Assembly (NCBI RefSeq): GCF_019132875.1 | Contig: NZ_JAHSPF010000001.1 | Location: 434,001-498,000 of the forward strand | From: Erwinia phyllosphaerae | GTDB lineage: Bacteria; Pseudomonadota; Gammaproteobacteria; Enterobacterales; Enterobacteriaceae | Length of the DNA stretch: 64,000 bases | Direction of reading: 5' to 3' | In this document: positions 40,889 to 49,967 of the stretch, piece by piece | Position numbering within the stretch: the stretch's first letter is position 1 | Layout: every line of letters begins with the position of its first letter | Notes under the pieces: generated by a model | The model's database searches: none | What the model was told of the DNA's origin: nothing | What the model saw: only the letters and a program-made list of their open reading frames with translations | Made by a program: the position numbers and the translations under genes

Positions 40889-41118
40889 TCCGATTTAACC
40901 CTGCACCTTAAGTATCCCTTATTTTATTGGTCATACCTATGCGAATATTCTTGAAAAACTATTCCATGCATTTGAATGCCCGTCAGATGATTCTAAAATC
41001 GGCAGTAACAGAGAGCGCCAGTTATACGCCCCGCAGCGTAGCCGTGTGATTATTTGTTGAATTATGTGACATCCCCTATCATCATGGCGTTTCCTTAATC
41101 TGTATGAGTGAACTTCTG

Positions 41119-42690
41119 ATGTTTGAATGGATCGTCGATCCGTCAATCTGGGCTGGCCTTGTCACCCTGATCGTATTAGAGCTGGTGCTGGGCATTGATA
41201 ATCTTGTCTTTATTGCCATTCTGGCAGAGAAACTGCCGTCCGCGCAGCGTGACCGCGCCCGCGTCACCGGCCTGCTGCTTGCTCTGGTCATGCGCCTGCT
41301 GCTGCTGGCCTCTATTTCCTGGCTCTCTTCGCTGACCTCTGCCCTCTTCGTCGTGGCCGGACACGCTTTTAGCGCGCGCGATTTAATTATGCTGCTGGGC
41401 GGTGTTTTCCTGCTGTTTAAAGCGACCATAGAGCTGAATGAAAGGCTGGAAGGTAAAGATGAAGATGACAATCCGCAAAAACGCGGCGCGCGCTTCTGGC
41501 CGGTTGTCGCGCAAATAGTGGTGCTGGATGCCGTCTTCTCGCTTGATTCAGTGATTACCGCTGTAGGCATGGTCGACAGCCTTGCGGTAATGATGGCGGC
41601 CGTGATTATCGCTATTTGCTTAATGTTGCTGGCCAGCAAACCCCTCACCCGCTTCGTTAACCAGCATCCGACTATCGTTATTCTTTGCCTGAGCTTCCTG
41701 CTGATGATCGGCTTTAGCCTGGTGGCGGACGGCTTTGGCTATCATATTCCTAAAGGCTATCTCTATGCCGCGATAGGCTTCTCCGTGATTATCGAAGCGC
41801 TGAACCAGCTGGCGCATTTTAATCGCCGACGTTTTCTCTCTGCCAAAGCCCCGCTGCGCAAGCGCACCGCCGAAGCCGTCCTGCGTCTGCTGCGCGGCGG
41901 TCACGAGCAGACAGAGCTGGATGCTGAAACCTCCTCGCTGGTGGCCGATGCCAGCAGCCAGGCGATTTTCAACAAGCAGGAACGCATGATGATTGCGCGC
42001 GTGCTCGGTATGGGCCAGCGTACCGTAAGCAGTATCATGACTTCCCGTCAGGATATCGTGTCGGTCGATCTCAGCGAGTCGCCGGAGAAAATTATGGCGA
42101 TGCTCGATCAGAACCAGCACACGCGGATGGTGGTCACGGAAAACAGTGAAGATCCGCTCGGCGTTATTCATGTGATTGACCTGCTCAAGCAGGCGCTGCA
42201 CGGCGACAGCCTGGATATCCGCGCGCTTATTCGTCAGCCGCTGGTGTTTCCGGAGCAGCTTTCTCTGCTGCCGGCGCTGGAGCAATTTCGCAACGCGCGC
42301 ACGCATTTTGCGTTTGTGGTGGATGAGTTTGGTTCGGTGGAAGGCGTGGTGACGCTCAGCGACGTGATGGAAACGATAGCCGGTAATCTTCCCAATGAAG
42401 GAGAAGCTATCGATCCTCGCTACGACATTCAGCAGAACGCGGACGGGAGCTGGACAGCCAACGGCCACATGCCGCTGGACGATCTGATCCTCTACATTCC
42501 TTTACCGCTGGACGAAAAGCGCGAGTACCACACGCTGGCCGGTCTGTTAATGGAGCATATGCAGCGCGTGCCGCAGGAAGGCGAAGAGATTCAGATTGAA
42601 GACTATCTGTTCCGCACGCTACAGGTTGAAAACCATCGCGTGCAGAAAGTACAGATTATCTCTCTGGTGCAGGAAGAAGAAGCCTATTAA
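41119..42690 (+). CDS. yegH: TerC-family membrane protein with CBS and CorC/HlyC domains
   Basis: 523 residues. Residues ~1-190 form the TerC domain with 6-7 membrane segments and the acidic motifs [20 protein letters not shown] and [18 protein letters not shown]. Residues ~295-430 hold a CBS pair ([39 protein letters not shown]). The C-terminus is a CorC/HlyC transporter-associated domain. TerC proteins have been linked to metal (Mn) export in other bacteria; the role of YegH is unproven. ATG 41119 ([11 protein letters not shown]) matches the family start and has GAGTG upstream; ATG 41104 is possible. Divergent from the exopolysaccharide operon, as in E. coli. Confidence 0.93.
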   Translation: MFEWIVDPSIWAGLVTLIVLELVLGIDNLVFIAILAEKLPSAQRDRARVTGLLLALVMRLLLLASISWLSSLTSALFVVAGHAFSARDLIMLLGGVFLLFKATIELNERLEGKDEDDNPQKRGARFWPVVAQIVVLDAVFSLDSVITAVGMVDSLAVMMAAVIIAICLMLLASKPLTRFVNQHPTIVILCLSFLLMIGFSLVADGFGYHIPKGYLYAAIGFSVIIEALNQLAHFNRRRFLSAKAPLRKRTAEAVLRLLRGGHEQTELDAETSSLVADASSQAIFNKQERMMIARVLGMGQRTVSSIMTSRQDIVSVDLSESPEKIMAMLDQNQHTRMVVTENSEDPLGVIHVIDLLKQALHGDSLDIRALIRQPLVFPEQLSLLPALEQFRNARTHFAFVVDEFGSVEGVVTLSDVMETIAGNLPNEGEAIDPRYDIQQNADGSWTANGHMPLDDLILYIPLPLDEKREYHTLAGLLMEHMQRVPQEGEEIQIEDYLFRTLQVENHRVQKVQIISLVQEEEAY

Positions 42691-42733
42691 CCAGTCCTGA
42701 CGGCGGAAAAATCCGGCACCCGCCGGGCCTGCG

Positions 42734-42760
42734 GTAAGCGCCAGGGATGGCGCGCCTTAC
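42734..42760. terminator. Imperfect hairpin between the convergent yegH and asmA
   Basis: GTAAGCGCCA and TGGCGCGCCTTAC pair with a 3-base bulge in the 84-base gap. No clear T-run; possible joint terminator. Confidence 0.4.
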
Positions 42761-42774
42761 CTTTCGTTAACGCT

Positions 42775-44601
42775 CTACAGATCCTTAATAAGCTTCTGAA
42801 CCGAGCTGTTTTTGCCATTTTGCGGATTTTTTTCCGACCACTCTTTAAGTCGTTTTTTCGCCTCATCCTGCAGCTGCTGGCGCAGCACCTGATCGATTTG
42901 CAGCGAATAGTTCAGTCCGTTCCACGGGCCATAAATGCGTAAAGGCACGGCGGTTTGCTGTAAACGGCTCACCAGCTCGCTGTCACCCTGCCAGCCCTCG
43001 GTCACGGTGATGCCAAAATTCATATCCGCCTGCTGCTTCGCCAGATCCACCGTTCCTTTGCCGCTGTAGTTCAGCATGGAAGCGCGTCCCTGCATATCGA
43101 CAAAGGCGAGCAGCCCGTTTTGCAGCATCATTTTTCCCGTTATCTGCTGGAAATCGTTATCCGGGGACGAGGCAGCATGAACGCGGTTGCTGCTGCGTTC
43201 TACCGCTCGCTGGATCATGCGCTGGAAGTTCAGCCCCGATATCAGCGCGTTATTCAGGCTTAACTCCGCACTCCCCTGCCATGCTCGTTTAAAAGCGGGA
43301 ACGGTCAGGCCAGTACCGCTAAAACTGCCGTTCAGCGTCACGTCACCGCTCAGCGAAGCTGGCATTTCAAACGCCTGCAGCAGCGGTGCGACGGCAATAT
43401 TTTGCAGCGAGGGGTTAAGGGCTATCCGGGTTTGCGCCTGACGGAAATCCACGCTGCCGGGCAGAGAAAAATGCCCGTTACCGGCCTTACCGCTTAGCGT
43501 AGAGAGAGTAAGCAGGCCGTTATCATTGGTAGCCTGAAACGCCACCTGGTCAAAGGCCATGCCCCGCCAGCGCATCTTGTCCACCGCTATCGCCAGCTTG
43601 CCGTTGAACTGATTAAAGGGCGAACTGGCGTTATCGGCTTCTACCTGAGCGATAACCGGCCCCGGGCCAGAACGCTGGGCCTGAATGCCTTGCCCGTTGT
43701 TGCCGCCGACCTCCAGCCCTAACAGCGAATCCATATTCAGCAGCGGCGCGTGCAGGTCCAGGTTAATCTGTGGACGGCCGGCCAGCGTTCCGCTGGCGCT
43801 GCCGCTTATCTGGCTGTCGTTCAGGCTCAGCGCAATATCTTTCAGGCTGAAAGCGTTATTATCACTCCAGTCGGCCGCCAGCTTCGCCTGCCCTTTAACG
43901 CCTTCACGCGGCAGATCGACACCGCTCAGCTGGTAATCCAGCTGATTAACCAGCGCGGAAAGGTGCTGTGGATAGCGGCTAAGATCCGCATCGGCGTTCA
44001 GGTTTATTTGCAGTTCGCGCTGATCGCGGCTGATACGGCTGCTTAGCTCGATATGGGCTTGACGCTGTTTCTGCGACAGCTGAAGGTTTAGATCGCGCAC
44101 GTTAAGCTGTTCGCCGCTGTCCTGCTGCCAGACCAGCAGGCCGTCCGCTATCTGCAAATTATCAATGTCAAACGTCCAGCGCTGGGAAAGCGGCGACGGC
44201 GGTGCCGAATTGGCCGGGCCTTTTGGCGCGTTAGCGGGACGCGCGCTTTCGCTGTCAGGCGTAAGGCGAACAACGGCGTCTTTCAGCAGGACCTGTTTGA
44301 CCGCCAGCTGGTGGGAAAGCAGAGGAAGCAGCTTAACGTCGAGCCGCATATTGCTGGCGCTGACGAAAGGCTGTGCCGCACCGGGCGCGGTCAGCGTCAT
44401 CTGGCCGGAAAGAATGCTGAGCTGCGGCCAGACGTGCCAGCGCAGGTCGCCGTTCATCGCCAGGTGATAGCCGCTGCGCTGCTCGACCTGCTCAGCCATA
44501 TAGGCGCGAAAATCATTCGGATTGACCAGCAAAACCAGCGCCGTCATTCCGGCCACAACGACCACCAGCAAAATGGCCAGCGTGGTGATAAATCTCTTCA
44601 T
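42775..44601 (-). CDS. asmA: AsmA family outer-membrane assembly/lipid transport protein
   Basis: 608 residues, close to E. coli AsmA (617). One N-terminal membrane anchor (FITTLAILLVVVVAGMTALVL), then a long periplasmic beta-rich chain typical of AsmA-like bridge proteins, starting with NPNDFRAYMAEQVEQRSGYH and LRWHVWPQLSI. AsmA influences outer-membrane protein assembly, LPS levels and, in the wider family, phospholipid transport. Downstream of dcd in the udk-dcd-asmA order; a hairpin with TTTT lies between dcd and asmA. Confidence 0.95.
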   Translation of the reverse strand: MKRFITTLAILLVVVVAGMTALVLLVNPNDFRAYMAEQVEQRSGYHLAMNGDLRWHVWPQLSILSGQMTLTAPGAAQPFVSASNMRLDVKLLPLLSHQLAVKQVLLKDAVVRLTPDSESARPANAPKGPANSAPPSPLSQRWTFDIDNLQIADGLLVWQQDSGEQLNVRDLNLQLSQKQRQAHIELSSRISRDQRELQINLNADADLSRYPQHLSALVNQLDYQLSGVDLPREGVKGQAKLAADWSDNNAFSLKDIALSLNDSQISGSASGTLAGRPQINLDLHAPLLNMDSLLGLEVGGNNGQGIQAQRSGPGPVIAQVEADNASSPFNQFNGKLAIAVDKMRWRGMAFDQVAFQATNDNGLLTLSTLSGKAGNGHFSLPGSVDFRQAQTRIALNPSLQNIAVAPLLQAFEMPASLSGDVTLNGSFSGTGLTVPAFKRAWQGSAELSLNNALISGLNFQRMIQRAVERSSNRVHAASSPDNDFQQITGKMMLQNGLLAFVDMQGRASMLNYSGKGTVDLAKQQADMNFGITVTEGWQGDSELVSRLQQTAVPLRIYGPWNGLNYSLQIDQVLRQQLQDEAKKRLKEWSEKNPQNGKNSSVQKLIKDL

Positions 44602-44654
44602 GCCTTCCCCTTATTGCTTGCACTTCTTACGACGTCATCCACTAGCCGCAGCGC

Positions 44655-44680
44655 AAAAGGTGGCGTGACTCAGCACCTTT
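44655..44680 (-). terminator. Possible terminator after dcd
   Basis: On the minus strand AAAGGTG (44674-44680) and CACCTTT (44656-44662) form a 7-base stem with an 11-base loop, ending in TTTT. It lies 12 bases after the dcd stop, upstream of asmA. Confidence 0.5.
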
Positions 44681-44691
44681 CCCTGCCGCCT

Positions 44692-45285
44692 TTACGCGCT
44701 GTCCTGATCTTTATCGATACGGCTGGCATCCGCGCCCTGCTGACCTTTATATTTAGCATCCTGGCGGCGGTTATAAGGACGGGCCGCCGGTGCGGAAAGC
44801 GGTTCAAAGCTTAGCGCGCCAATCAGCATGCCTGGCCGCAGCGCCAGCGGCAGCTTACCAGAATTATAGAACTCCAGCACGATACGTCCCTGCCAGCCCG
44901 GATCGATACGGTGCGCGGTCACGTGAACCATCAGGCCAAGGCGAGCCAGCGACGAGCGGCCATCCAGCCAGCCGACCAGGTTATCGGGGATAGTGACCGA
45001 CTCAAGAGTCACGGCCAGCGCCAGTTCGCCAGGGTGTAGAAAGAAAGCTTCGCCTTCCGGCAGCACGATTTCATCGCTCATTACCCGGTCAAGCGCCGCG
45101 CTGACTTCGTCTTTCGGGCCGCTAAGATCGATGTAGGCCGCGGTGTGGCCGCGGAAAGTTCTGAACTGGTTGCCCAACCGAACGTCAACGGTGGCGCCGT
45201 TAATCCGTTCTACCGGCGGACGCGGGGAAATGTCGAGCTGGCCACTGTCAAGCCAGGCTTCGATATCGCGGTCGCATAATCGCAT
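44692..45285 (-). CDS. dcd: dCTP deaminase
   Basis: 197 residues. Forms dUTP from dCTP, the main source of dUMP for thymidylate in enterobacteria. Motifs: [42 protein letters not shown] with the catalytic Glu region in [19 protein letters not shown]. The start at 45285 gives the normal N-terminus; the frame starts at 45297. The C-terminus has four residues more than E. coli Dcd after RIDKD. Confidence 0.97.
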   Translation of the reverse strand: MRLCDRDIEAWLDSGQLDISPRPPVERINGATVDVRLGNQFRTFRGHTAAYIDLSGPKDEVSAALDRVMSDEIVLPEGEAFFLHPGELALAVTLESVTIPDNLVGWLDGRSSLARLGLMVHVTAHRIDPGWQGRIVLEFYNSGKLPLALRPGMLIGALSFEPLSAPAARPYNRRQDAKYKGQQGADASRIDKDQDSA

Positions 45286-45318
45286 GAAGTACTCCACTGC
45301 TGTAAAGGTGCGGGATAA

Positions 45319-45357
45319 CGCTGACCGGCCGCTTCCTGCGCAGGACTCCGGTCAGCG
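45319..45357 (-). repeat. Hairpin in the udk-dcd spacer
   Basis: CGCTGACCGG (45319-45328) and CCGGTCAGCG (45348-45357) make a perfect 10-base stem. No T-run follows, so it is more likely an mRNA processing or stability element than a terminator. Confidence 0.45.
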
Positions 45358-45370
45358 AAGCAAAACAGGT

Positions 45371-46012
45371 CTATTCGAAGAACTGATTGATTTTTGCCTT
45401 CAGGATATCAATCGCGATGCGGTTTTTGCCGCCGCGCGGCACGATGATATCGGCATACTGTTTGGAAGGCTCAATAAACTGCAGGAACATCGGGCGAACC
45501 GTTTTCTGATACTGGGCCATCACGGAGTCCATTGAGCGGCCACGCTCGTTGACGTCACGTTTCATGCGGCGCATCAGGCAGATATCCAGCGGCGTATCGA
45601 CAAAAATGGAGAAATTCATTTCGCTGCGCAGGCGGGCGTCTGTCAGCAGCAGTATGCCTTCCAGAATAATCACCTTTTTGGGTTTCAGCTGGATGGTCTG
45701 CGCGGTACGCGTATGCTCAACATAGCTATAAACCGGCAAATCGATAGCCTGGCCGGCCTTCAGCATCTGTAGATGCTGTAGCAGCAGGTTATGATCCATC
45801 GCGCTGGGATGATCGTAATTCGTTTTTACCCGCTCATCCATAGTCAGATGGCTTTGGTCTTTGTAATAAGCATCCTCAGGGATAACACCAATATTTTCAT
45901 CACCAACCCGATCGCGCACTTCACGATAGAGCGTACTGGCAATAAGACTTTTTCCCGAGGCAGATGCGCCGGCGATACCTACGATGACGCACTGATGCGA
46001 CTTGTCAGTCAT
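45371..46012 (-). CDS. udk: Uridine kinase
   Basis: 213 residues. Phosphorylates uridine and cytidine in pyrimidine salvage. P-loop [15 protein letters not shown], then [23 protein letters not shown] and the lid region [14 protein letters not shown]. Nearly identical in layout to E. coli Udk. Transcribed toward dcd; divergent from the PAP2 gene across a 273-base gap in which no clear site was found. Confidence 0.97.
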   Translation of the reverse strand: MTDKSHQCVIVGIAGASASGKSLIASTLYREVRDRVGDENIGVIPEDAYYKDQSHLTMDERVKTNYDHPSAMDHNLLLQHLQMLKAGQAIDLPVYSYVEHTRTAQTIQLKPKKVIILEGILLLTDARLRSEMNFSIFVDTPLDICLMRRMKRDVNERGRSMDSVMAQYQKTVRPMFLQFIEPSKQYADIIVPRGGKNRIAIDILKAKINQFFE

Positions 46013-46285
46013 AAAATTAAAGACCTGATTTGTGTCTGAGACGATGGAGAGGATGTTTTCGCGCGTAATTATAAGGATTTCGGGATGTTGATGCCAGCGA
46101 AAAGCTTTTAAGACTTTCCCGTTATGCCTCTGTTCGCTCTGCCGTTAAACTAATGACCAGTTTCATCTACCGGCCCGGACGCCTGTGGCGGCATTCGTCA
46201 TCATTTGCGGCTGGCCTGACGACGCAACACGGCATATCATTCTTCGCCGGCCTGTCGGTTCAATTTACAATAATAAGGAAACAGC

Positions 46286-46915
46286 GTGTTCTGGCGTACC
46301 GTGCATATTTTAACCTATTTTGGCGATAGCATGCTGCTTATCCCAACGGCTATCGTTATGGCTGGACTGATTGGCTGGAAAAACAGCGACCGGCGTGCTC
46401 CTCTCTACTGGGCGCTGGCCTTTTGCTCTGCTGGCGCTATCGTCAGCCTGTCGAAAGTGGCGTTTATGGGCTTTGGCATCGGCAGTGCCTGGCTGAATTT
46501 TACCGGCTTTAGCGGCCATACCGCTATGTCCGCCACGCTATGGCCGGTAATGCTGTGGCTGCTTAGCGGTCGTTTGTCCCCCTCCGGCCGCGCGCTGGCC
46601 GTTGCCGTCGGTTATGCCATCCCGGTAATGGTGGGCGTTTCCCGCCTGGTGCTGGATTATCATTCGGTTAGCGAAGTGGTGGCTGGCCTGGTGCTGGGCT
46701 TTACGCTGAGCAGCGCTTTTCTGGTCAGCCAGCGACATGCGCGGCTGCAGGGTTTTTCCGCCGTGCAGCTCTGTATTGCGCTCTTGCTGCCGCTTCTGCT
46801 GCTGAGCCATGGCCGCCTCGCCACTACCCAGTGGTTTTTACAGCGTCTGTCGGTGCAGATAGCCGGTATTGATCATCCCTGGACACGCGCAGACTTACTG
46901 AAGCTGCGGCAGTAA
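46286..46915 (+). CDS. PAP2-like membrane phosphatase-family protein
   Basis: 209 residues with about six hydrophobic segments. PAP2 motif 2 is present (NFTGFSGHTAMSA) and motif 3 nearly so (GVSRLVLDYHSVSEV: Ser-Arg-X5-His-X3-Glu instead of -Asp). Motif 1 (Lys-X6-Arg-Pro) is only a lone Lys in SLSKVAFMGFGIG. Family members remove phosphate from lipid pyrophosphates such as undecaprenyl pyrophosphate, or from phosphatidate. GTG start with AAGGAA upstream. Not present between udk and yegE in E. coli. Activity is uncertain because of the changed motifs. Confidence 0.75.
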   Translation: MFWRTVHILTYFGDSMLLIPTAIVMAGLIGWKNSDRRAPLYWALAFCSAGAIVSLSKVAFMGFGIGSAWLNFTGFSGHTAMSATLWPVMLWLLSGRLSPSGRALAVAVGYAIPVMVGVSRLVLDYHSVSEVVAGLVLGFTLSSAFLVSQRHARLQGFSAVQLCIALLLPLLLLSHGRLATTQWFLQRLSVQIAGIDHPWTRADLLKLRQ

Positions 46916-47061
46916 CCGGCGCGCTTAACAATCGTAAACAATTCAATCGACCGAACAGAGCGATCTTTTGAATTAGCGCAGGCAATCAAAAATGATTGTG
47001 TTAGCATGCCTTAAGTTACCTGGTACGGGCTGGCCGACTTCTGTTGCCTCGCTGGATATTT

Positions 47062-49692
47062 ATGACGACTGATACTTTTCTCTCTGCTGGCCGCTTTTCT
47101 TTTCCGTGGCTCAAAGGCGCGGCTTTTGGCTTGCTTTCCTTTGTTCTGACGCTGTTCTGCCTGGAACTGATTAAGGTCAGCGTACAGATTTCGTCACTGT
47201 GGCTTTCCACCGCGTTGATGACCATGATTGTCTTCCGCCAGCCCATCCATACGCTGCCTGTCCTGCTGGGTAGCTGTATTATCGGCATCTTTGCTGCCAA
47301 TTTCCTGCTGGCGGATCGCTCTGCCATCGTGTGGATGTTTCCGCTGATTAATTTGCTGCAGGCGCTGCTGGGCGGTGCGCTGCTGCGTATTCTGCTGAAT
47401 AAAAAGACCCCGCTGGATTCGCTGCTTAGCTGGAGCAAGATGGTGGTCGCCGTCTGTATTTTTACCCCGCTGGCCGGTGCGCTGCTGGCCTGCTGGGTAC
47501 AGAGCTTTTCTGGCCAGGCTAGCCTGCACTTTTTTACCACCTGGGCGATATCCGAAACGATTGGCATGCTGGCACTGGGGCCGGTTGCCCTGCTGTGGCA
47601 CCCCGAAGAAATACGCCGGTCGCTGAACCAGAACGCGCTATTCGAAACGCTGTTAACGCTCATTATTACGCTGGCGCTGAACTACTGCGCCTTACGCTAT
47701 CTTCCCTGGTCTTTTACCTTTGTGATGGTGGTGCTGTTTTACAGCGCCGTGCGGCTGCCGCGTTTTTCTGCCTTTATTATCTTTCTCGCCACGCTGATGA
47801 TGATGACCATGCTGCTGGCGCTGAATCAGCTGCTGCACTATGCGGATAACGTTTCGGTGGTCAATAACGTGCCCTGGCTACCGCTGCTGCTGGCGATTGT
47901 GCCTGGTCATATGATGACGCTGGTGATGCACTCTTTTCGCGAAGAGAAAAAGCTTATCTCGCAAAGCGAAGCCCGTTTTCGTCACGCCATGGAGTACTCC
48001 GTTATCGGCATGGCGCTGGTCGCACCGGAAGGCCGCTGGCTACAGGTTAATAAATCGCTGTGCCGCCTGCTGGGCTATCGGCAGGAAGAGCTGACTAATA
48101 TGACCTTTCAGCAGCTGACGCATCCTGAAGATCTGGCTTCCGACGAAGGGAAACTGAACGCCTTACTGGAAGGCGAAATCGATACCTACAGCCATGAAAA
48201 GCGCTATCTGCGCAAAGATGGCCAGGTTGTCTGGGTGTTGCTGGCCGTTTCGCTGGTACGCGACACGGACTGGCGGCCGCTCTACTTTATTTCCCAAATT
48301 GAAGATATCACCGACCTCAAGCAGACCGAAAAGGTCAACCGCCGTCTGATGCAGCGTATTACGCTGGCTACCGAAGCAGGCGGTATCGGCGTCTGGGACC
48401 TGAGCCTGAAAACCGGCAAAATGAGCTGGGACAAACGCATGTTTGAGATCTACGGTCTGCAAGAAGAAGGCCAGGCGACCTACCTTACCTGGGTCAACAG
48501 CCTGCTTCCCGCAGACAGGCAAATGGCCATTGACGCTTTCGACGAAGGAATTAAAAAATCCAGGCCGGTGGATTTGGTATTTCGTATCGTCACGGAAAAA
48601 GGCATTCGCTTTATTCACAGTCATTCAACGCTGGTTTTTGACGACGGCGGCAAAGCAGAAAGGATGCTGGGTATCAACCAGGACGTGACCGCGATGCGTC
48701 AGCTGACCGACGCGCTTTATCAGGAAAAAGAGCGGATGCACATCACGCTGGACGCCATTGGCGAAGCGGTGATCAGCACCGACCAGGAGATGCGCATCAT
48801 TTTTATGAATCCGGTGGCGGAAATGATGAGCGGCTGGACGCAGGAAGAAGCGGAAGGCCAGCCCGTCAGCACCATATTGCGCATCACGCGAGGCAACGAC
48901 GGCCCGCCGATGGAAAATCTACTGCTGTGCGAACTGCCGCTCAGTAAATCCGTTCCCGACCTGGAACAGGAGCTGGTGCTGCATAACCGCAGCGGCGACC
49001 GTTTTGATATTCACTACAGCATTACGCCGCTGAAGACCCAGGAAGGCGAAAACATTGGCAGCGTGGTGGTTATTCAGGACGTCAGCGCCTCCCGGGAAAT
49101 GATGCGGCGGCTGAGCTACGGCGCTTCGCACGATATGCTGACGCGCCTGCCCAACCGGGTGAGTTTTGAACAGCGCCTCAAGCAGCTGTTGCAGTCGGCC
49201 AGGCAGCAGCAGCGTCAGCACAGCCTGATTTTTATCGATCTGGATCGCTTCAAGGCGGTCAACGATAGCGCTGGTCACGCTGCGGGCGACGCGCTGCTGC
49301 GGGAAATATCCAATCAGATGAAGCAACATCTGCGCGGTAATGACGTGCTTGCCCGCCTGGGCGGCGACGAGTTTGGCGTGCTGCTGCCGGACTGTGCGCT
49401 ACGCGAAGCGCACGAGCTGGCGACTCGCCTGGTGGAGGCCGTCAACCACTACGCTTTCGTGTGGGACGGCCAGCTGCACCGGATTGGGGCCAGTGCCGGC
49501 CTGACCTTGCTGAATAAAGATAACTGTCACGACAGCGACGTGATGGCGCAGGCAGATCTGGCCTGTTACAACGCCAAGCACAACGGGCGTGGACAGGTCT
49601 CCGTATATGAAGCCAGGCTGCTGGAGACGGTTCCGGTGCCGGAAAAAGGCCAGGCCCTGCCGCTAAACGATAAGCGCCAGAAGGGTTTTTAA
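47062..49692 (+). CDS. Diguanylate cyclase of YegE/DgcE type, MASE1-PAS-PAS-PAS-GGDEF, without EAL
   Basis: 876 residues. N-terminal MASE1 sensor with about 8-10 membrane segments (to ~residue 290), then three PAS units (starting near EARFRHAMEYSVIGMAL, ITLATEAGGIGVWDLSL and HITLDAIGEAVISTDQE) and a GGDEF domain. The active site is intact (ARLGGDEFGVLL, ~residue 766) and an inhibitory RxxD site (RGND) lies five residues before it, so it should make c-di-GMP. E. coli DgcE (1105 residues) has a degenerate EAL domain after GGDEF; here the protein ends with QALPLNDKRQKGF and the stop coincides with the start of a tandem repeat. ATG 47062 is chosen; the frame opens with TTG at 47044. Confidence 0.9.
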   Translation: MTTDTFLSAGRFSFPWLKGAAFGLLSFVLTLFCLELIKVSVQISSLWLSTALMTMIVFRQPIHTLPVLLGSCIIGIFAANFLLADRSAIVWMFPLINLLQALLGGALLRILLNKKTPLDSLLSWSKMVVAVCIFTPLAGALLACWVQSFSGQASLHFFTTWAISETIGMLALGPVALLWHPEEIRRSLNQNALFETLLTLIITLALNYCALRYLPWSFTFVMVVLFYSAVRLPRFSAFIIFLATLMMMTMLLALNQLLHYADNVSVVNNVPWLPLLLAIVPGHMMTLVMHSFREEKKLISQSEARFRHAMEYSVIGMALVAPEGRWLQVNKSLCRLLGYRQEELTNMTFQQLTHPEDLASDEGKLNALLEGEIDTYSHEKRYLRKDGQVVWVLLAVSLVRDTDWRPLYFISQIEDITDLKQTEKVNRRLMQRITLATEAGGIGVWDLSLKTGKMSWDKRMFEIYGLQEEGQATYLTWVNSLLPADRQMAIDAFDEGIKKSRPVDLVFRIVTEKGIRFIHSHSTLVFDDGGKAERMLGINQDVTAMRQLTDALYQEKERMHITLDAIGEAVISTDQEMRIIFMNPVAEMMSGWTQEEAEGQPVSTILRITRGNDGPPMENLLLCELPLSKSVPDLEQELVLHNRSGDRFDIHYSITPLKTQEGENIGSVVVIQDVSASREMMRRLSYGASHDMLTRLPNRVSFEQRLKQLLQSARQQQRQHSLIFIDLDRFKAVNDSAGHAAGDALLREISNQMKQHLRGNDVLARLGGDEFGVLLPDCALREAHELATRLVEAVNHYAFVWDGQLHRIGASAGLTLLNKDNCHDSDVMAQADLACYNAKHNGRGQVSVYEARLLETVPVPEKGQALPLNDKRQKGF

Positions 49693-49826
49693 GCGCGCAG
49701 CGCTGGGGCTTAGAATGAATCTTCAAGCTTGCAGCGCTGAGGCTTAGAATGAATCTTTAAGCTCGCAGCGCTGAGGCTTAGAATGAATATTTAAGCTTGC
49801 AGCGCTGAGTCTTAGAATGGATCTTT
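49691..49826 (+). repeat. Four 34-bp tandem repeats at the end of the yegE-like gene
   Basis: Units at 49691-49724, 49725-49758, 49759-49792 and 49793-49826. Each has AAGC(T/G)(T/C)GCAGCGCTG near its start and CTTAGAATG near its middle, with 2-4 differences between units. The centre of the first part, AGCGCT, is self-complementary. The first unit shares bases with the yegE-like stop codon, and a fragment (AAGCGCGCT) of a fifth follows. No spacers, so not CRISPR. The rest of the gap to 49967 holds a C/T-rich stretch and the yegD ribosome-binding site (GGAGGGG). Confidence 0.93.
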
Positions 49827-49967
49827 AAGCGCGCTATCTACGGCTCAGACGCTTTACTCTTCTCTCCTGGTTTCCTGCACATTGAGTTTGTCCCTCATCT
49901 GGCGCTTGCTCTCCCGTCGGCCCTGGGCTAAAGTCGCCCCCTTTTTTTATGCTCGTGGAGGGGATAA

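Larger units (their letters stand above)
40339..41118. other. Divergent regulatory region between the exopolysaccharide operon and yegH
   Basis: 780 bases without a supported gene. From left to right: a ~215-base leader before wbaP, the JUMPStart/ops element, a candidate promoter, the RcsAB-box candidate, and ~200 bases toward yegH that must contain the yegH promoter. A 36-codon open frame (40939-41049, plus) is present but has no ribosome-binding site. Long leaders with JUMPStart upstream of wza/amsG are characteristic of these loci. Confidence 0.8.

Noticed and set aside
40939-41049. 36-codon open frame in the region between the exopolysaccharide operon and yegH
   Set aside because: No Shine-Dalgarno sequence, no recognisable product, and it overlaps the second RcsAB-box candidate; chance is likelier.
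46013-46285. Small gene or RNA in the udk-PAP2 gap
   Set aside because: No hairpin with T-run, no ribosome-binding site with a plausible frame apart from the PAP2 GTG, and no recognisable RNA motif.
49691-49826. CRISPR array
   Set aside because: The 34-bp units are directly head to tail with no unique spacers, and no cas genes are in the window.
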